From assembly GCA_002778215.1 (NCBI GenBank), contig PCDM01000007.1, positions 1,054,001 through 1,118,000 on the forward strand: DNA of 64,000 nucleotides, read 5' to 3'. Below are positions 40,604-50,984 of the stretch, one piece after another. Within the stretch, counting starts at the first letter, position 1; each line of letters begins with the position of its first letter. This stretch comes from Esteya vermicola. Its lineage: Eukaryota > Ascomycota > Sordariomycetes > Ophiostomatales > Ophiostomataceae. The notes beneath the pieces were generated by a model. That model was not told the origin of the DNA. It was given only the letters and a program-made list of their open reading frames with translations, and did not search any database. Made by a program: the position numbers and the translations under genes.

Positions 40604-43336
40604 ATGGAAAACTCACCTCTGCATCGCCGTCAATTTGGCCCTACCGGCAGAGAACCCCGATACTACAGTAGACGCTCCCGCCTCAATAGAGCTTCTTCGT
40701 CTGTCCTCGGACAAGATCGAGTGTTTCTGCTTGACCGCTTCCTTGCTGTTACTTCTCGCCCCAAGAACCCCGCCGAAACATCTGCCGGCGAGTCGACGGA
40801 CAAGATGATTTCCACCGAGAGCAAGACGGCGATTGACAGCTTCGGCTATGGCCAGACCAACAATGGCAATGCGTCTTCTGGCGCTGGAGGTTCTGGCTCT
40901 GGCCCGAGCAATGGAAACCATGAAAATCAAGAAAATCAAGAAAATCATGGCAATCATGGCAATCATGGAAACCATGGCAATGCCAACAACAATGCCAACA
41001 TCAACGCCAACGCCAACGCAACCCGTCAGCATCACAATGCTGGACACTCTGCTGACCGCCAACCCGCCAACCTGCCATACTATGCTGTCAATACGCAGTT
41101 CGCTGCCCCGGCGGTCATGCCGCAGCCTCTGCCGCTTCAGTATCAGGTTTCCACCCGCCACTTTGGCGCTCCAGGACCGGTTGACTATGGCGTGGTCAAC
41201 CCGAGCGTGCCGTTCTTCCCTGGACCCGTTCGTGTCCAGGAGAGCGGGTTCCTGCCCGCGAGCATGGGGCCAGCTGGGGCGCCTCCCCATACCCTTCCAC
41301 CCAACTTTGGCAGTCTCCCTCTACAGGTACAGGGCTTTCCTCCTGGTCTGCCCCCTGGCTTTCAAGGCCATCCACCCAGCCTTCACCCAGCAGCTCTCAA
41401 CTTTCCAGGCGCTACGGCCAACCTTCACCCGGCTGCTCCCAGCTTTCATCCAGGAGCTCCCAGCTTTCACCAAGGTGGTCTGCAGGGGTACCAGATGATG
41501 CCGGCCATGATGATGCCGGCTCCAGGCATGCTTGCGGGCCAGCCTGGCCGAGTTCCTCATCTGGGAAACTTTGGAGGTCCCCATCAGGGAAACGGAGTTC
41601 CCCATCATGTGGCCTTTGCAGGCCCTCCCCAGGGCAATTTTGGTGGACCGCTTCAGGGCATTGGTGGACCTCCTCAGGGCTTTGGTGGACCTCCGGCTGG
41701 AAACTTTGTTCGCCCCGGAAATTTTACAGGCCATCAGAACCACTTTGGGGGACCTCCCCAGGGAAATGTGGGCGGTTACGTCAATTTTGCCCCTCCTCAT
41801 ATGGGGAGCATTGCGGGCGCTTTTCCCAGTGATTTGTACGGAATCCCGCCCAACGGGCCTGTTTTCCCCAACCACTTTCAGGTTCCTCTGGGAAATCTCG
41901 GCCATCTTGCTGGCCATTTTGTGGCCGGTCATGGTCACGGGTTTGCTCTTCCCGGCCACTTTGGTGGTCCCCCGACGGCCAGCATCAACGAGCAAGTTCA
42001 GCCGGGAAACCCTCCTCACCAGGCTGTCGACCCTCACCAGGCTCTGAACCCGCCCCGCCAGACGGACACTGTGGCTGCTGCCCCTACCGTGTCTCCACAG
42101 GCTGCTCTGGAAGCTCCCCAGTCCACTGAAGATCAGTCTAAAGATCAGCCTACCGAAGATCAGCCTACTGAAGATCAGACTGCGGAAGATCCGTCCGATC
42201 AGCCGGCTGGCGCCGAGACCTACAGTGCTCTTCTCAGATGTCCCGAGCTCGTCCTCGATGGCATCTGTGACTTCTTGCCCTGGTCGGCCATGGAGCTGCT
42301 CAGCCGGACGTGCCGGCAATTCCGGGGCCGACTGCATTTCCTCTGCCACCGAGCCGTCGAGAGAATGCATCCGGCCGAGTACATCCAGTACCAGACGGAG
42401 ATTGCACAGACGATGCCCGTGCATGCCGTCTGTGCCGACTGCGGCCGTCTGCATCGTGCCGTTCACGGCGACATTCCCGCTCTCTGCATCCGGACAGGCA
42501 CCGTGAGCTGCGCGGCCAAGCTTAAGGGCCGGGCCAGCACTCCCTTTCTCGGCTACGGCTACAAGCTGGAGCACCACCATGTCCAGCTGGCGCTGAAGCT
42601 GCATCGCCAGGGCCTCTTGCCCAGCTACGTCGAGCAGCTCATGCAGCCCTACCATGCGCGCAGCACGACGCTGGACACGCCGGTGAGCGTCCAGATCTTT
42701 GTGCGCCCCCTCATCACCACGACGGAGCCCGATCCGTCCCTGCTGGTGTTCCGCTCCATGATCTTTGCCGAGCATCATGTGGAGCATGCGCAGCCCCTGG
42801 ACGTGGACTCGGTCAAGAGCATCATTGTCTGTCCCCACGCGACGCTGGCCGAGTGCGACCCGGACACGATGCACTGCCGGCCTCTCTACGAGGCCGTCGA
42901 GGATGCGCGCCTGGGTCTGTTTACGCACCGCAACTATGCCTGCCGTCGGTGTGCGACGGACATTTGTATCGAGACGCAGCCTAGCCGGCTGCAGCTGCGC
43001 ATCTGGCATGATCTCGGGAAGGAGGGCAGCAGTCCCGAGTCGGACGAGTGGCTCGGCAACGTGATGAGTGGCTCGAACAATGTGTACTACGGCCCGACCG
43101 TGCAGCACCCGCGGGGATCTGTGCGCTGGCGCTACGAACATGCTCTGGAAATGCTGCCGGCGAGTACTGCGGCCATTTGTGAGACGGATCGGCTCGGCCT
43201 GTCGACGTGGGAGCTGCGTGAGCTGGCGGCGCAGACGGTTCAGTACAAGCAGCGGGGGCGTTCTCTGTTTATCGAGAATTTTCCCGAAGATGCCGAGATG
43301 GAGTTGGGTGAGAGGATGGATGAGGATGACGTGTGA
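40604..43336 (+). CDS. F-box-like protein with Asn- and Gly/Pro-rich repeats
   Basis: A 910-aa intronless frame. Residues about 80-150 are Asn/Gly/His repeats (ENQENQENHGNHGNHGNHG), and 190-480 is a Gly/Pro/Phe-rich repeat region with HPAAPSFHPGAPSFHQGG and GGPPQGF/GNFGGP units. A Glu/Asp/Gln tetrad repeat (TEDQPTEDQTAEDQ-like) follows. From about residue 540 comes an F-box-like segment (LLRCPELVLDGICDFLPWS, AMELLSRTCRQFRGRLHFL), then a Cys-containing C-terminal region (CADCGRLHR; CRRCATDICIETQ) typical of fungal F-box substrate adaptors. It would link a substrate to SCF ubiquitin ligase. The ATG at 40604 is used; a Met at about 40805 is an alternative. Confidence 0.75.
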   Translation: MENSPLHRRQFGPTGREPRYYSRRSRLNRASSSVLGQDRVFLLDRFLAVTSRPKNPAETSAGESTDKMISTESKTAIDSFGYGQTNNGNASSGAGGSGSGPSNGNHENQENQENHGNHGNHGNHGNANNNANINANANATRQHHNAGHSADRQPANLPYYAVNTQFAAPAVMPQPLPLQYQVSTRHFGAPGPVDYGVVNPSVPFFPGPVRVQESGFLPASMGPAGAPPHTLPPNFGSLPLQVQGFPPGLPPGFQGHPPSLHPAALNFPGATANLHPAAPSFHPGAPSFHQGGLQGYQMMPAMMMPAPGMLAGQPGRVPHLGNFGGPHQGNGVPHHVAFAGPPQGNFGGPLQGIGGPPQGFGGPPAGNFVRPGNFTGHQNHFGGPPQGNVGGYVNFAPPHMGSIAGAFPSDLYGIPPNGPVFPNHFQVPLGNLGHLAGHFVAGHGHGFALPGHFGGPPTASINEQVQPGNPPHQAVDPHQALNPPRQTDTVAAAPTVSPQAALEAPQSTEDQSKDQPTEDQPTEDQTAEDPSDQPAGAETYSALLRCPELVLDGICDFLPWSAMELLSRTCRQFRGRLHFLCHRAVERMHPAEYIQYQTEIAQTMPVHAVCADCGRLHRAVHGDIPALCIRTGTVSCAAKLKGRASTPFLGYGYKLEHHHVQLALKLHRQGLLPSYVEQLMQPYHARSTTLDTPVSVQIFVRPLITTTEPDPSLLVFRSMIFAEHHVEHAQPLDVDSVKSIIVCPHATLAECDPDTMHCRPLYEAVEDARLGLFTHRNYACRRCATDICIETQPSRLQLRIWHDLGKEGSSPESDEWLGNVMSGSNNVYYGPTVQHPRGSVRWRYEHALEMLPASTAAICETDRLGLSTWELRELAAQTVQYKQRGRSLFIENFPEDAEMELGERMDEDDV

Positions 43337-43627
43337 ATGAGCTTTACTACCTTTTTATCGTTTGTTTCTTTCGTTTATCGCTTCTTTTATTCTTTCCACT
43401 TCTTTGTTCACAACATGTTTACCGCCAATCATGTTTCGTTTTCTTTTTACTTTTCTTTTTTCATTGTTTGTCGTGGAGACGACAGAATACAGTTTGCTGG
43501 GCAGTGCAGTGGGTAATAATGGGCAGTTGACTGGCAGGAGGTGACTGGCAAGAGGGTATTTTTATTTCACATTGTTTCGACACAGAGAATGCCAATCCTT
43601 TTAAACTATGCTATTGTGACTCTTCCT

Positions 43628-44234
43628 CTAGACCGTGACAAAGCTGGTGATAAAGTCGGCCTTGCCGACGGGCACGCCCTTTGCGCGCAGGATGGAGTAG
43701 CCCGTCGACAGATGGAAGATGAAGTTGGGAATGCCCTGCCGGATGAGGGCATCCTGGACGGTCAGGTTGTATTTCTGGCCGGCCGCGATCCTGCCGAGTT
43801 TCTGGTGAGCCGATGGCCAGAGCAGAGGCCAGAGAAGAGGCCAGAGAAGGAGAGCAGACTCACAAGACAATCTCCTTGTCGCTGTTGGCACGCACGACGT
43901 CGGGCTGCACCGTCTTGAGGAGAGCCTGGGTGTCGCGGAGGATGGCGTGCAGGTCGACGAGGGTCAGGTCGGCGAGGTTCTTCTGGGGCTCGGCCGCCGG
44001 GTCAAAGGGCGTGCCGGTGAGGTTGCCGACGTGGATCTTGACGGCCTTGGCGGCGTTCTGGACCTGGAAGGCGAGGGGCAGCTGGTCGGCGATGAGGCGG
44101 GCCTGGGTAAAGGTGGCGTTGGCGTCGAGGCCCTTTTCGCGGGCAAACTCCTCGGCCTTGGTGAGGATGTGCTCAAAGGTGGCGAGGCCGCGGGCAAAGG
44201 TGGGCACGGCCACCTCGTAGAGAGAGAGGGACAT
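43628..44234 (-). CDS. DUF1993 domain protein
   Basis: Two exons on the minus strand, 43864-44234 and 43628-43790; the intron is 73 nt with GTGAGT and acceptor CGGCAG, giving 177 aa. The more obvious acceptor CACCAG puts the second exon out of frame, so the later one is chosen. The family pattern is MSLSLYEVAVPTFARGL, RLIADQLPLAFQVQNAAKA, ADLTLVDLHAILRDTQALL, then IPNFIFHLSTGYSILRAKG and VPVGKADFI. DUF1993 proteins share the helical DinB-like fold; the biochemical role is unknown. Confidence 0.87.
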
Positions 44235-45656
44235 GTTGAGAACAGATCAGAACAGATGGTGAAGAGGGAGAGGTGTGTCTAGAGGTGAGACGGTGACACG
44301 GTGAGAGGCCGTCAATTTAAAGGATGCTTTCAGCCAGGAACAGAAAAAGCAGAATACAGACAGGAAATGTTGTCACCGAGCACGTCATGGCCCTCTTATG
44401 ACAGCCTCTGGCGATACCCCCTCATCCAGCCTGAGTGGAGACTACCATATATCCGCTGCACGACGATAAGACTGAGATACCTGCCGCCTCGCTGGCTGCC
44501 CGACTGTCGGATATTGGATTACTCAGCCACTGATTAGTCATCAACACATCTTTTTCATCCTCCTTCCCATTCACACTCGCAGTGGATGTCGACCAGCTCT
44601 GCAGCATTCACAGAAAATGATCTCCCTCGCCCTTTCCGCGCAAGTGCGCGAGAACATTCATCGAACATTCATCGACGCAACTGCGGATGCTCCACCTGCT
44701 CCCACCTCTTTGGGCTCTTTGGGCTCTTTGGGCAGAATTCATACCCTCTTGCACCTGCGTCTTGCATGAGGACGTGGGTCCGGGTCCAGTGCCGAGCTTC
44801 CCATGTGGTTCCCAGAGCCCATCAGAGGCAAGAGCGCGCAAGAGCGCACAAGAGCGCACAAGAGAATATGGCAGTAACGACTGGCGTGGCACCTTGCCAG
44901 ATGGAGAATGGCCTGGAGTGGGGGCATTCCAAGATGCTCTTTTTTCCACGCCCTGGGAAAGAACGAAGATGCAAAGGGATGAGAAGAGAAAAGAAGCCGT
45001 TGCCGTCACTACAGTATGTCTACGGAGTACGAGTATGCATCGATTCTACCCGAATCACACGGTATGAGAGCATACGTGTGCAGAATTCAGATGAGCTTAA
45101 AAAGCGGGCCAATGCATGAAAATTCAAACAAAGACGAAAAGAGAATGAAAGAAGAGAAGGAAGAGAAGGAAGAGAAAAAATGTAAACAGAGTATGGGCAG
45201 GGGAAAGTAAAAAAGAAAAAAGAGAAAAAAAAGAAAAAAAAGAAAAAAGGGCCCAGAAGAAAGGGCCAGGAAAAGGGCCGGTGAAAACACGCGACTCCCT
45301 TGAACGCTCGAATTCACGCTCAAAATCACTACGGCGGACGAGCTGACAGAAGCTGCCAGAGTTGGCATGTCGTCATGAGGATTGCCATTGTGCACTGTAT
45401 TTGCGACACCTTTACAGCTCAATCTGGCAGGCGGCGGTGTTTCTGTGTGTCAGAGAATGGCAGACTTTTCCTTGGCTCAAATTGCATGCGATGGCGCCAT
45501 CGACGCCAGTGCCGCGATCGACCCAGCACGTCTTTTAGCTGCCGAGCCTCAGCCTTTGTATAAGACTTTTAGAGCCAGTCTCTCTTGTCTCTCTCTCCTC
45601 TCTCGCTCGTTTCTGACTCCTGTCTCCCCTCCCCTTTCACTCGTTCTGCCTCCAGC
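44235..45656. other. intergenic spacer
   Basis: No convincing gene. It has AAGAGCGCAC repeats near 44830, TACGGAGTACGAGTA at about 45021, and GAAGAGAAGG / AAAAAAGAAA purine runs at 45145-45260. Open frames here overlap on both strands and show no family similarity. Confidence 0.5.
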
Positions 45657-47323
45657 ATGTCCGTTTTCAAAACTGCACAAGAGTCCTCCCCAGACGACAA
45701 GGACCATGGCGTCCGCACCAGCGATGACCTGGGTATGCTCTTCCACTCTCTTCCTCTCTCCCTTCCACGCTAACCTCCAGGCCGCATCGAGGTTGCCCGC
45801 GCGGCCAAGCGCCAGATCGGCATCTTTTCAGCCACCATGCTGATTGTCAACCGCGTCATCGGCACCGGCATCTTTGCCACCCCCGGCACCATCCTCTCCC
45901 TCTCCGGCAGCGTCGGCCTCTCCCTCTTCATCTGGGTCGCCGGTATGCTCATTGCCGCCGCCGGCACCGCCGTCTACATCGAGTTTGGCACCGCCATCCC
46001 CAAAAACGGCGGCGAGAAGAACTACCTCGAATACGTCTACCGCCGCCCCAAGTTCCTCACCACCGGCCTCTACACCGGCTACGTCGTCCTGCTCGGCTGG
46101 GCCAGCGGCAACTCCGTCATCTTTGGCCAGTACATCCTCAATGCCGCCCAGGTCGAGGTCACCCGCTGGAACCAGCGCGGCGTCGGCCTCGCCTGCATCA
46201 CCTCCGCCTTTCTCATCCACGGCCTTGCCCTGCGCTGGGGCCTGCGCCTGCAGAACCTGCTCGGCACCATTAAGCTCGTCATCGTCGTCATCATCGTCAT
46301 CGGCGGCTGGGTCGCCCTCGCCGGCCACGTCAAGCTGCCCGACGACCAGAAGCCCCACAACTTCCGCCATGCCTTTGAAGGGACCACCGGCAGCGCCTAC
46401 GGCGTCGTCACCGCCCTCTACAACGTCATCTGGAGCTACATCGGCTACAGCAACGCCAACTACGCCCTCAGCGAGACCAGAGACCCCGTCCGCACCCTGC
46501 GCATCGCCGCCCCCCTCGCCATCGGCATCATCTCCGTCCTCTACATGTTTGTCAATATTGCCTACTTTGCCGCCGTGCCCAAGGAGGACATCATCTCCTC
46601 CGGCCAGCTCGTCGCTGCCTCCATGTTCCGCAACGTCTTTGGCGGCACCGCCGAGCGCGCCCTCTCCGTCTTTGTCGCCCTCTCTGCCTTTGGCAATGTC
46701 CTCAGCGTCATCTTTTCCCAGGGCCGCCTCGTCCAGGAGCTCGGCCGCGAGGGCATCCTGCCCTTTTCGCGCTTCTGGGCCAGCAACCGGCCCTTTAACG
46801 CGCCGCTGGCCGGCCTCTTTGAGCACTGGGTCGTCTCTGTCATTATCATGTTGGCGCCTCCCCCCGGCGATGCCTACAACTTTATCCTCAAGTAAGCTTT
46901 CTTCCTCTCTCTCCCTCTCTCTTCTCTCTTCCTCTAACAGCCAGCCTCATTTCCTACCCCCTCGCCATTATCAACACCTTTGTCGCCGCCGGCCTCCTCT
47001 ACCTGTACGCCAACCGCACCGCCTGGGCCTGGCAGCCGCCCATCAGCGCCACCTGGCCCGTCGTCCTCTTCTTCTTCCTCAGCAACGTCTACCTCGTCGT
47101 CGCCCCCTTCGTGCCGCCATCCGACGGCCAGAGCGTCTACGAGAGTCTGCCCTACTGGATCCACTGTGTCGTTGGCTTTGGTCTCATTTTCGCCGGCGGT
47201 GTCTACTGGGTGTTCTGGGCCAAGCTGCTGCCCAAGATTGGCAAGTACGAGCTGGTCCGCGAGACGCAGATCGACCCGCTGGACGGATGGGAGCGAAATG
47301 TGTTTGTGCGGCGACCGCTGTGA
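45657..47323 (+). CDS. Mup1-like high-affinity methionine / amino-acid permease (APC/LAT type)
   Basis: Three exons: 45657-45732, 45781-46891 and 46945-47323 (521 aa); introns of 48 and 53 nt, the second ending at the second of two close acceptors (CCAG). A short hydrophilic N-tail precedes RQIGIFSATMLIVNRVIGTG, the APC-family opening with the substrate-binding IGTGIF motif. About 12 transmembrane helices follow. ANYALSETRDPVRTLRIAAP is characteristic of fungal Mup1-type permeases, and the cytosolic tail ends DGWERNVFVRRPL. It acts at the plasma membrane, probably importing methionine or related amino acids; specificity is inferred. Confidence 0.88.
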
Positions 47324-47545
47324 GGTTGTCTCGTTAGATTTCATTTTGTGTGTACTTTTGTAGCGAATCATACCCAGTCATTTGTCTCTCCGAATCTTGC
47401 CTTTTTTATGTTGGTTGTAAACGACGTACTACGTAGTTAAAAATAAAAATAAAATGGCAGAGTGTACAATGTAAAACATTTGTCCTTTCGGGCGATCCAA
47501 GACATTTAAGTGTCTTTTACATTCCTGTACTTCAACGCATTACCA

Positions 47546-47617
47546 TCCGATATGGTGTAATGGCTAACATCCGACGCTCTCACCGTCGAGCTCGGGGTTC
47601 GATTCCCCGTATCGGAG
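47546..47617 (+). tRNA. tRNA-Glu (anticodon CTC)
   Basis: Cloverleaf of 72 nt: acceptor TCCGATA/TATCGGA, anticodon stem CGACG/CGTCG with loop CTCTCAC (CTC), T arm CGGGGTTCGATTCCCCG. A T-rich tract follows. Confidence 0.95.
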
Positions 47618-47716
47618 CAATTGTTCTTTTTTGCTCTTATTTTTTTTCTCCAATCGTCCCCCGCCCCACTTGTACGTACTATTCGTATGTTCTCGTCAAG
47701 TACACGAATTCCTGTT

Positions 47717-47950
47717 ATTTTTATCGACAAAACCACCGATGCGATAATATTGAATCGTATAAATGAAAACGCAAACAATTCTACGGCAAAGAAATACAAA
47801 TATTTCAGTAATATATTTACATATATTTATTGTGGGTGGTTGTAGAGATATTTTTAATGTGATCCAATTATTGTACCTCTCTAGTAAATTTGTATGGGAA
47901 AATACCTCTTGCAACGTTTTGTCTGGAGAGCGTTTTCGAGTGCTGATTTT
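47717..47950 (+). repeat. diverged relative of the 56.8-kb foldback element, ends not clear
   Basis: It shares ordered blocks with the element at 56822-57227: TATC-GACAAAAC then a TAATATT, CGTATAAA...AAACGC, ACATTCTA/CAATTCTA, ATTTCAGTAATATATTT, GGTGG, CTAGTAAATTTGTA, and CGTTTTGTCTGG at the right. The spacing of blocks is nearly the same. The outer inverted repeats are not recognisable, so this looks like an old or internally derived copy. It lies about 100 bp downstream of tRNA-Glu. Confidence 0.7.
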
Positions 47951-48451
47951 CCATTCCATTCTTCCAGTCATTTGCAGATGTACAATGTACTCGTACTCGT
48001 ACTCGTATTTTTTCGGAATCCAGAAAGAGTGGAGTACTGAGTACTCCACTTTACGAGAAGGGTGAGACAATGTTAAGAGATACATACAAATTCATAGATA
48101 ATACTAGCGAACTAAAGTACATCATACTAGACCGAAAGAAGGAGAGCTACTAGGATGTGGACACCAAGTGGGGCAAGGAAGAGCTTGTACTCTGGTACTC
48201 CGTAATGGACAGAGTACTTTTCCATCAGGATTTTGTCTGCGACGAGTACAAGTACTCATAGTCTACGTAGAAAAGGAAGGAACACACAGCACTAGGCGGT
48301 GCGCTATACCTATTTCAGACGACAGTTAAAAGTATCTTATACTTAAGATCACATAGACATGAATCGCAAATCAAAGTACTAATATGTACACTACACCATT
48401 CGGCAGAAAAAAAGAAGAGCCAAAAACCCCAAATTCAATAAAAGATACAAA

Positions 48452-48533
48452 GGTACAGAAGGGAAGCAAGACCCACTTTCCCAAAGTGGCGAAGAGAAAG
48501 AGGGGCTTTCTTGTCGTTCTTCCCTTCTGTACC
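48452..48533. repeat. inverted repeat with inner hairpin
   Basis: GGTACAGAAGGGAAG (48452-48466) pairs perfectly with CTTCCCTTCTGTACC (48519-48533). Inside, CCACTTTCCCAAAGTGG can form a second small hairpin. Confidence 0.85.
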
Positions 48534-49384
48534 CACTCATCTGGACATTTTTCTGTCGCAGATGCGCAACGCACATGCGACAATGAGCGACCATCATCGT
48601 CGACACTGACGATCGCAAGTGCACGAGAAACGCTGTCGCAGTGGCATTGGCCGGCTTTGTTGCGCAGCTGCGCGACAGAATTTTCGCGCGCACCTGCGTC
48701 GCTCGTGCCGCGCACTTGCGTCGCACGCATTTGCGACTGTCGCAGGAATTTCTGTTGGAAGGATTGCATGAAATTTTGTCCACGTGATGTGCACCACTGA
48801 GCAACGTCCACGACCACGGCTTACCTGTATGGCCAAAAAAGACGATGCCTTGCAGAGATGAAGCTCGTGCAGAAGAGATGGAGGAAATGGGCAGGATAAT
48901 GCAAAAAAAAAAAAAAAGAACAAAAATGCAACAACGGGCATTCTCTGTGCCGGCATGCAAGCATCTCACGTGGACAAAAGACATGAGCAGCCATTTCTGC
49001 CGGTCTCGCGTGTGCTCCTTCTTGCCAGGACTCTCGACGTCGACGGGAAGACGAGGTGGCTCACCACACATGCCCCCCCAACCACACCACGCCACGCCAC
49101 CCAGACAGCTTTCTTGCTGCATGTCTCCACGCACCGAGGACGAGCCAGCTCCCATGTCGATCCTGGCGGGGCTCGCCGCTCGCGTAGGCTCAGGCGGCCG
49201 CACGCCGTCGGCGCCAGACATGTCCTCTTCTTCTCGTGAAAATCGTGAATGCCAAGAAATTACAACGACGCAACTATGTCGTGCATATGCATGTGCACTC
49301 GGGTAGGGCTTTCGTGGTATGTTGCGCATGCGAATTTGTTCACGTGTATGGTGATGTTGCCTTCTGTAGTGACATTTACCCGGA

Positions 49385-49417
49385 CTGGATGCTGTCTGGA
49401 TGCTGTCTGGATGCTGT
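49385..49417 (+). repeat. 11-bp tandem repeat, 3 copies
   Basis: CTGGATGCTGT repeated exactly three times, followed by CTGG of a partial fourth copy. Confidence 0.95.
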
Positions 49418-49884
49418 CTGGTTCATGCTCTCCATACAGCAGCGTCCGTGCCGCGTCCCCGAGCCTTTTTCGTGCTGTACCCGCACCCATTCTGGTGGTG
49501 TACTCCGTAGTGTCTGATCAGCAGATATCACATTCTGTGAGGCAGAAAGGAGGCGTGGATGTAGAGGGATGGGGTTGGGCATCGCCGGATAGGCACACGC
49601 CACACTGCGTACGGAGTACGAGTAGTGAGAGTTGGGCACTGGTCCTTGAAAGTACTCGTACGTGGTTCGCAGCCATCGCGCCGATACATGCGATTGCCAA
49701 TTCCCTTTCCAGAGGGAGTACGCAAATGCATACAAATTCTGTCCCTTCAAAGCTGGGTGCAGTACTATTATTTGGAAGATGAATGGAATTACAGTCCATC
49801 ACCATATCACACAAGTCACGTTCAATCACGTTCACTCTGTGCCGGCATAACGCGCACATCACAATGCCATCGCACACTCTGTAA

Positions 49885-50300
49885 ATGTAGATATCAAACA
49901 TCGTCATAATCACAATCACAATCACAGTCAACATCATAATTATCACAGTTTCTACAATCACATATTGCACTTTCTTCAATTCATCACACTACTTCAATTC
50001 AATCACACTTCAATCACCGCAATCACTACCGAGTACACATCACACAGTCAATCACAATCCATCTTGACGATCATCACCTTCACTCTAATCACATCCGTCA
50101 CAAACACTACAACCATGCCAATCACCAGAATATTGCAATGACACGTTAGTCACAGTCACAGTCACAGTCACAGTCATAGCATCACAGCAATCACAATCAC
50201 CACAATCACAGTTTACGTTGTACTCCAATCACCTTAATCACCATCACTGCAATCACTGCTATCATCACATATGTCACAATCACACAGCCATCAGATATGC
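49885..50300 (+). repeat. TCACAATCAC-type low-complexity tract
   Basis: About 400 bp composed largely of TCACAA, TCACAG, ATCAC words with strong strand asymmetry (almost no G on the plus strand). It includes a perfect CACAGT hexamer run at about 50150-50175. It is degenerate, without fixed spacers. Confidence 0.85.
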
Positions 50301-50984
50301 AATCCTACCCTCCTGGTGAGTATTGGGCATGAAGTGCTACGACGGGATGCATGAATGTGATATCAGAGCAGTATTCGGTATACCTTCCATATTGGGATTA
50401 TGGGGCCTGCGTGTTAGTGGGGATGATGGGGTTCCGTTGGGGGTTTCCAAACTGCCTGAAGCCATTACGGAATAGATCAACATGGTTGTAAGGCAACATG
50501 CAGAAAAGAAATGGGTGGCCTGAAGCAATCAAGCGATGGGTTTCTGTGATAACCTGACAAAGGTCATCTGGTTTAGTGGTAGAGGTTCACAAATGCAGAT
50601 TTCAGAGGGAGTGGCGCTAAAGTATTCGGAGCGACAAGCACTTGGGAGACGGTCAAATAATTTCTGACTAAGCGCACCAAATATCCAATCTAGAATCGAT
50701 GATTTCAGAACTACTGTTCACAAATCACCATATTTCGATCATCTCTACGCGCTCTCTACAGAGTTCCTCCACATTTTTAATGGTCGAATTTTGATTATTT
50801 TTGATTTGTGATGTGCGACTGATGTAATGTACTTTGGTTTGCTAGTAATTTCTATGTGACTCGATGTATCTGCAAACATTAAGTGTCTCACAGCACCCTC
50901 TTCAGTACGAATGGATTTTAGAACGCTATTGATGAGCTGTTTGTTCGGGTCACCTATGTACTCCATATTCTCTCCTTACAAAAA

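Larger units (their letters stand above)
47951..50984. other. long gene-poor spacer
   Basis: No gene supported over about 3 kb. Contents: TACTCGTACTCGTACTCG (about 47989), TACTCCGTA words, a 15-bp inverted repeat (48452-48533), a cluster of TGCGAC/GTCGCA words (48555-48745), poly-A (48901-48915), an 11-bp tandem repeat (49385), a TCACAATCAC-rich tract (49885-50300), then non-repetitive AT-richer sequence to the GH43 gene. Open frames here are short and conflicting. Confidence 0.55.

Noticed and set aside
45844..47337. 497-aa plus-strand frame overlapping the Mup1-like gene
   Set aside because: Ser/Pro/Ala-rich +1 shadow that crosses a clear intron; the permease frame carries all conserved motifs.
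47985..48010. Telomere-like repeat
   Set aside because: TACTCGTACTCG runs are short and do not match the TTAGGG telomere unit of filamentous fungi.
48391..49329. 312-aa minus-strand frame
   Set aside because: Spans the inverted repeat, the TGCGAC cluster and a poly-A run; translation has no domain and looks like chance.
49885..50300. CRISPR-like or satellite array
   Set aside because: Words vary in spacing and sequence, there are no unique spacers, and the organism is a fungus.
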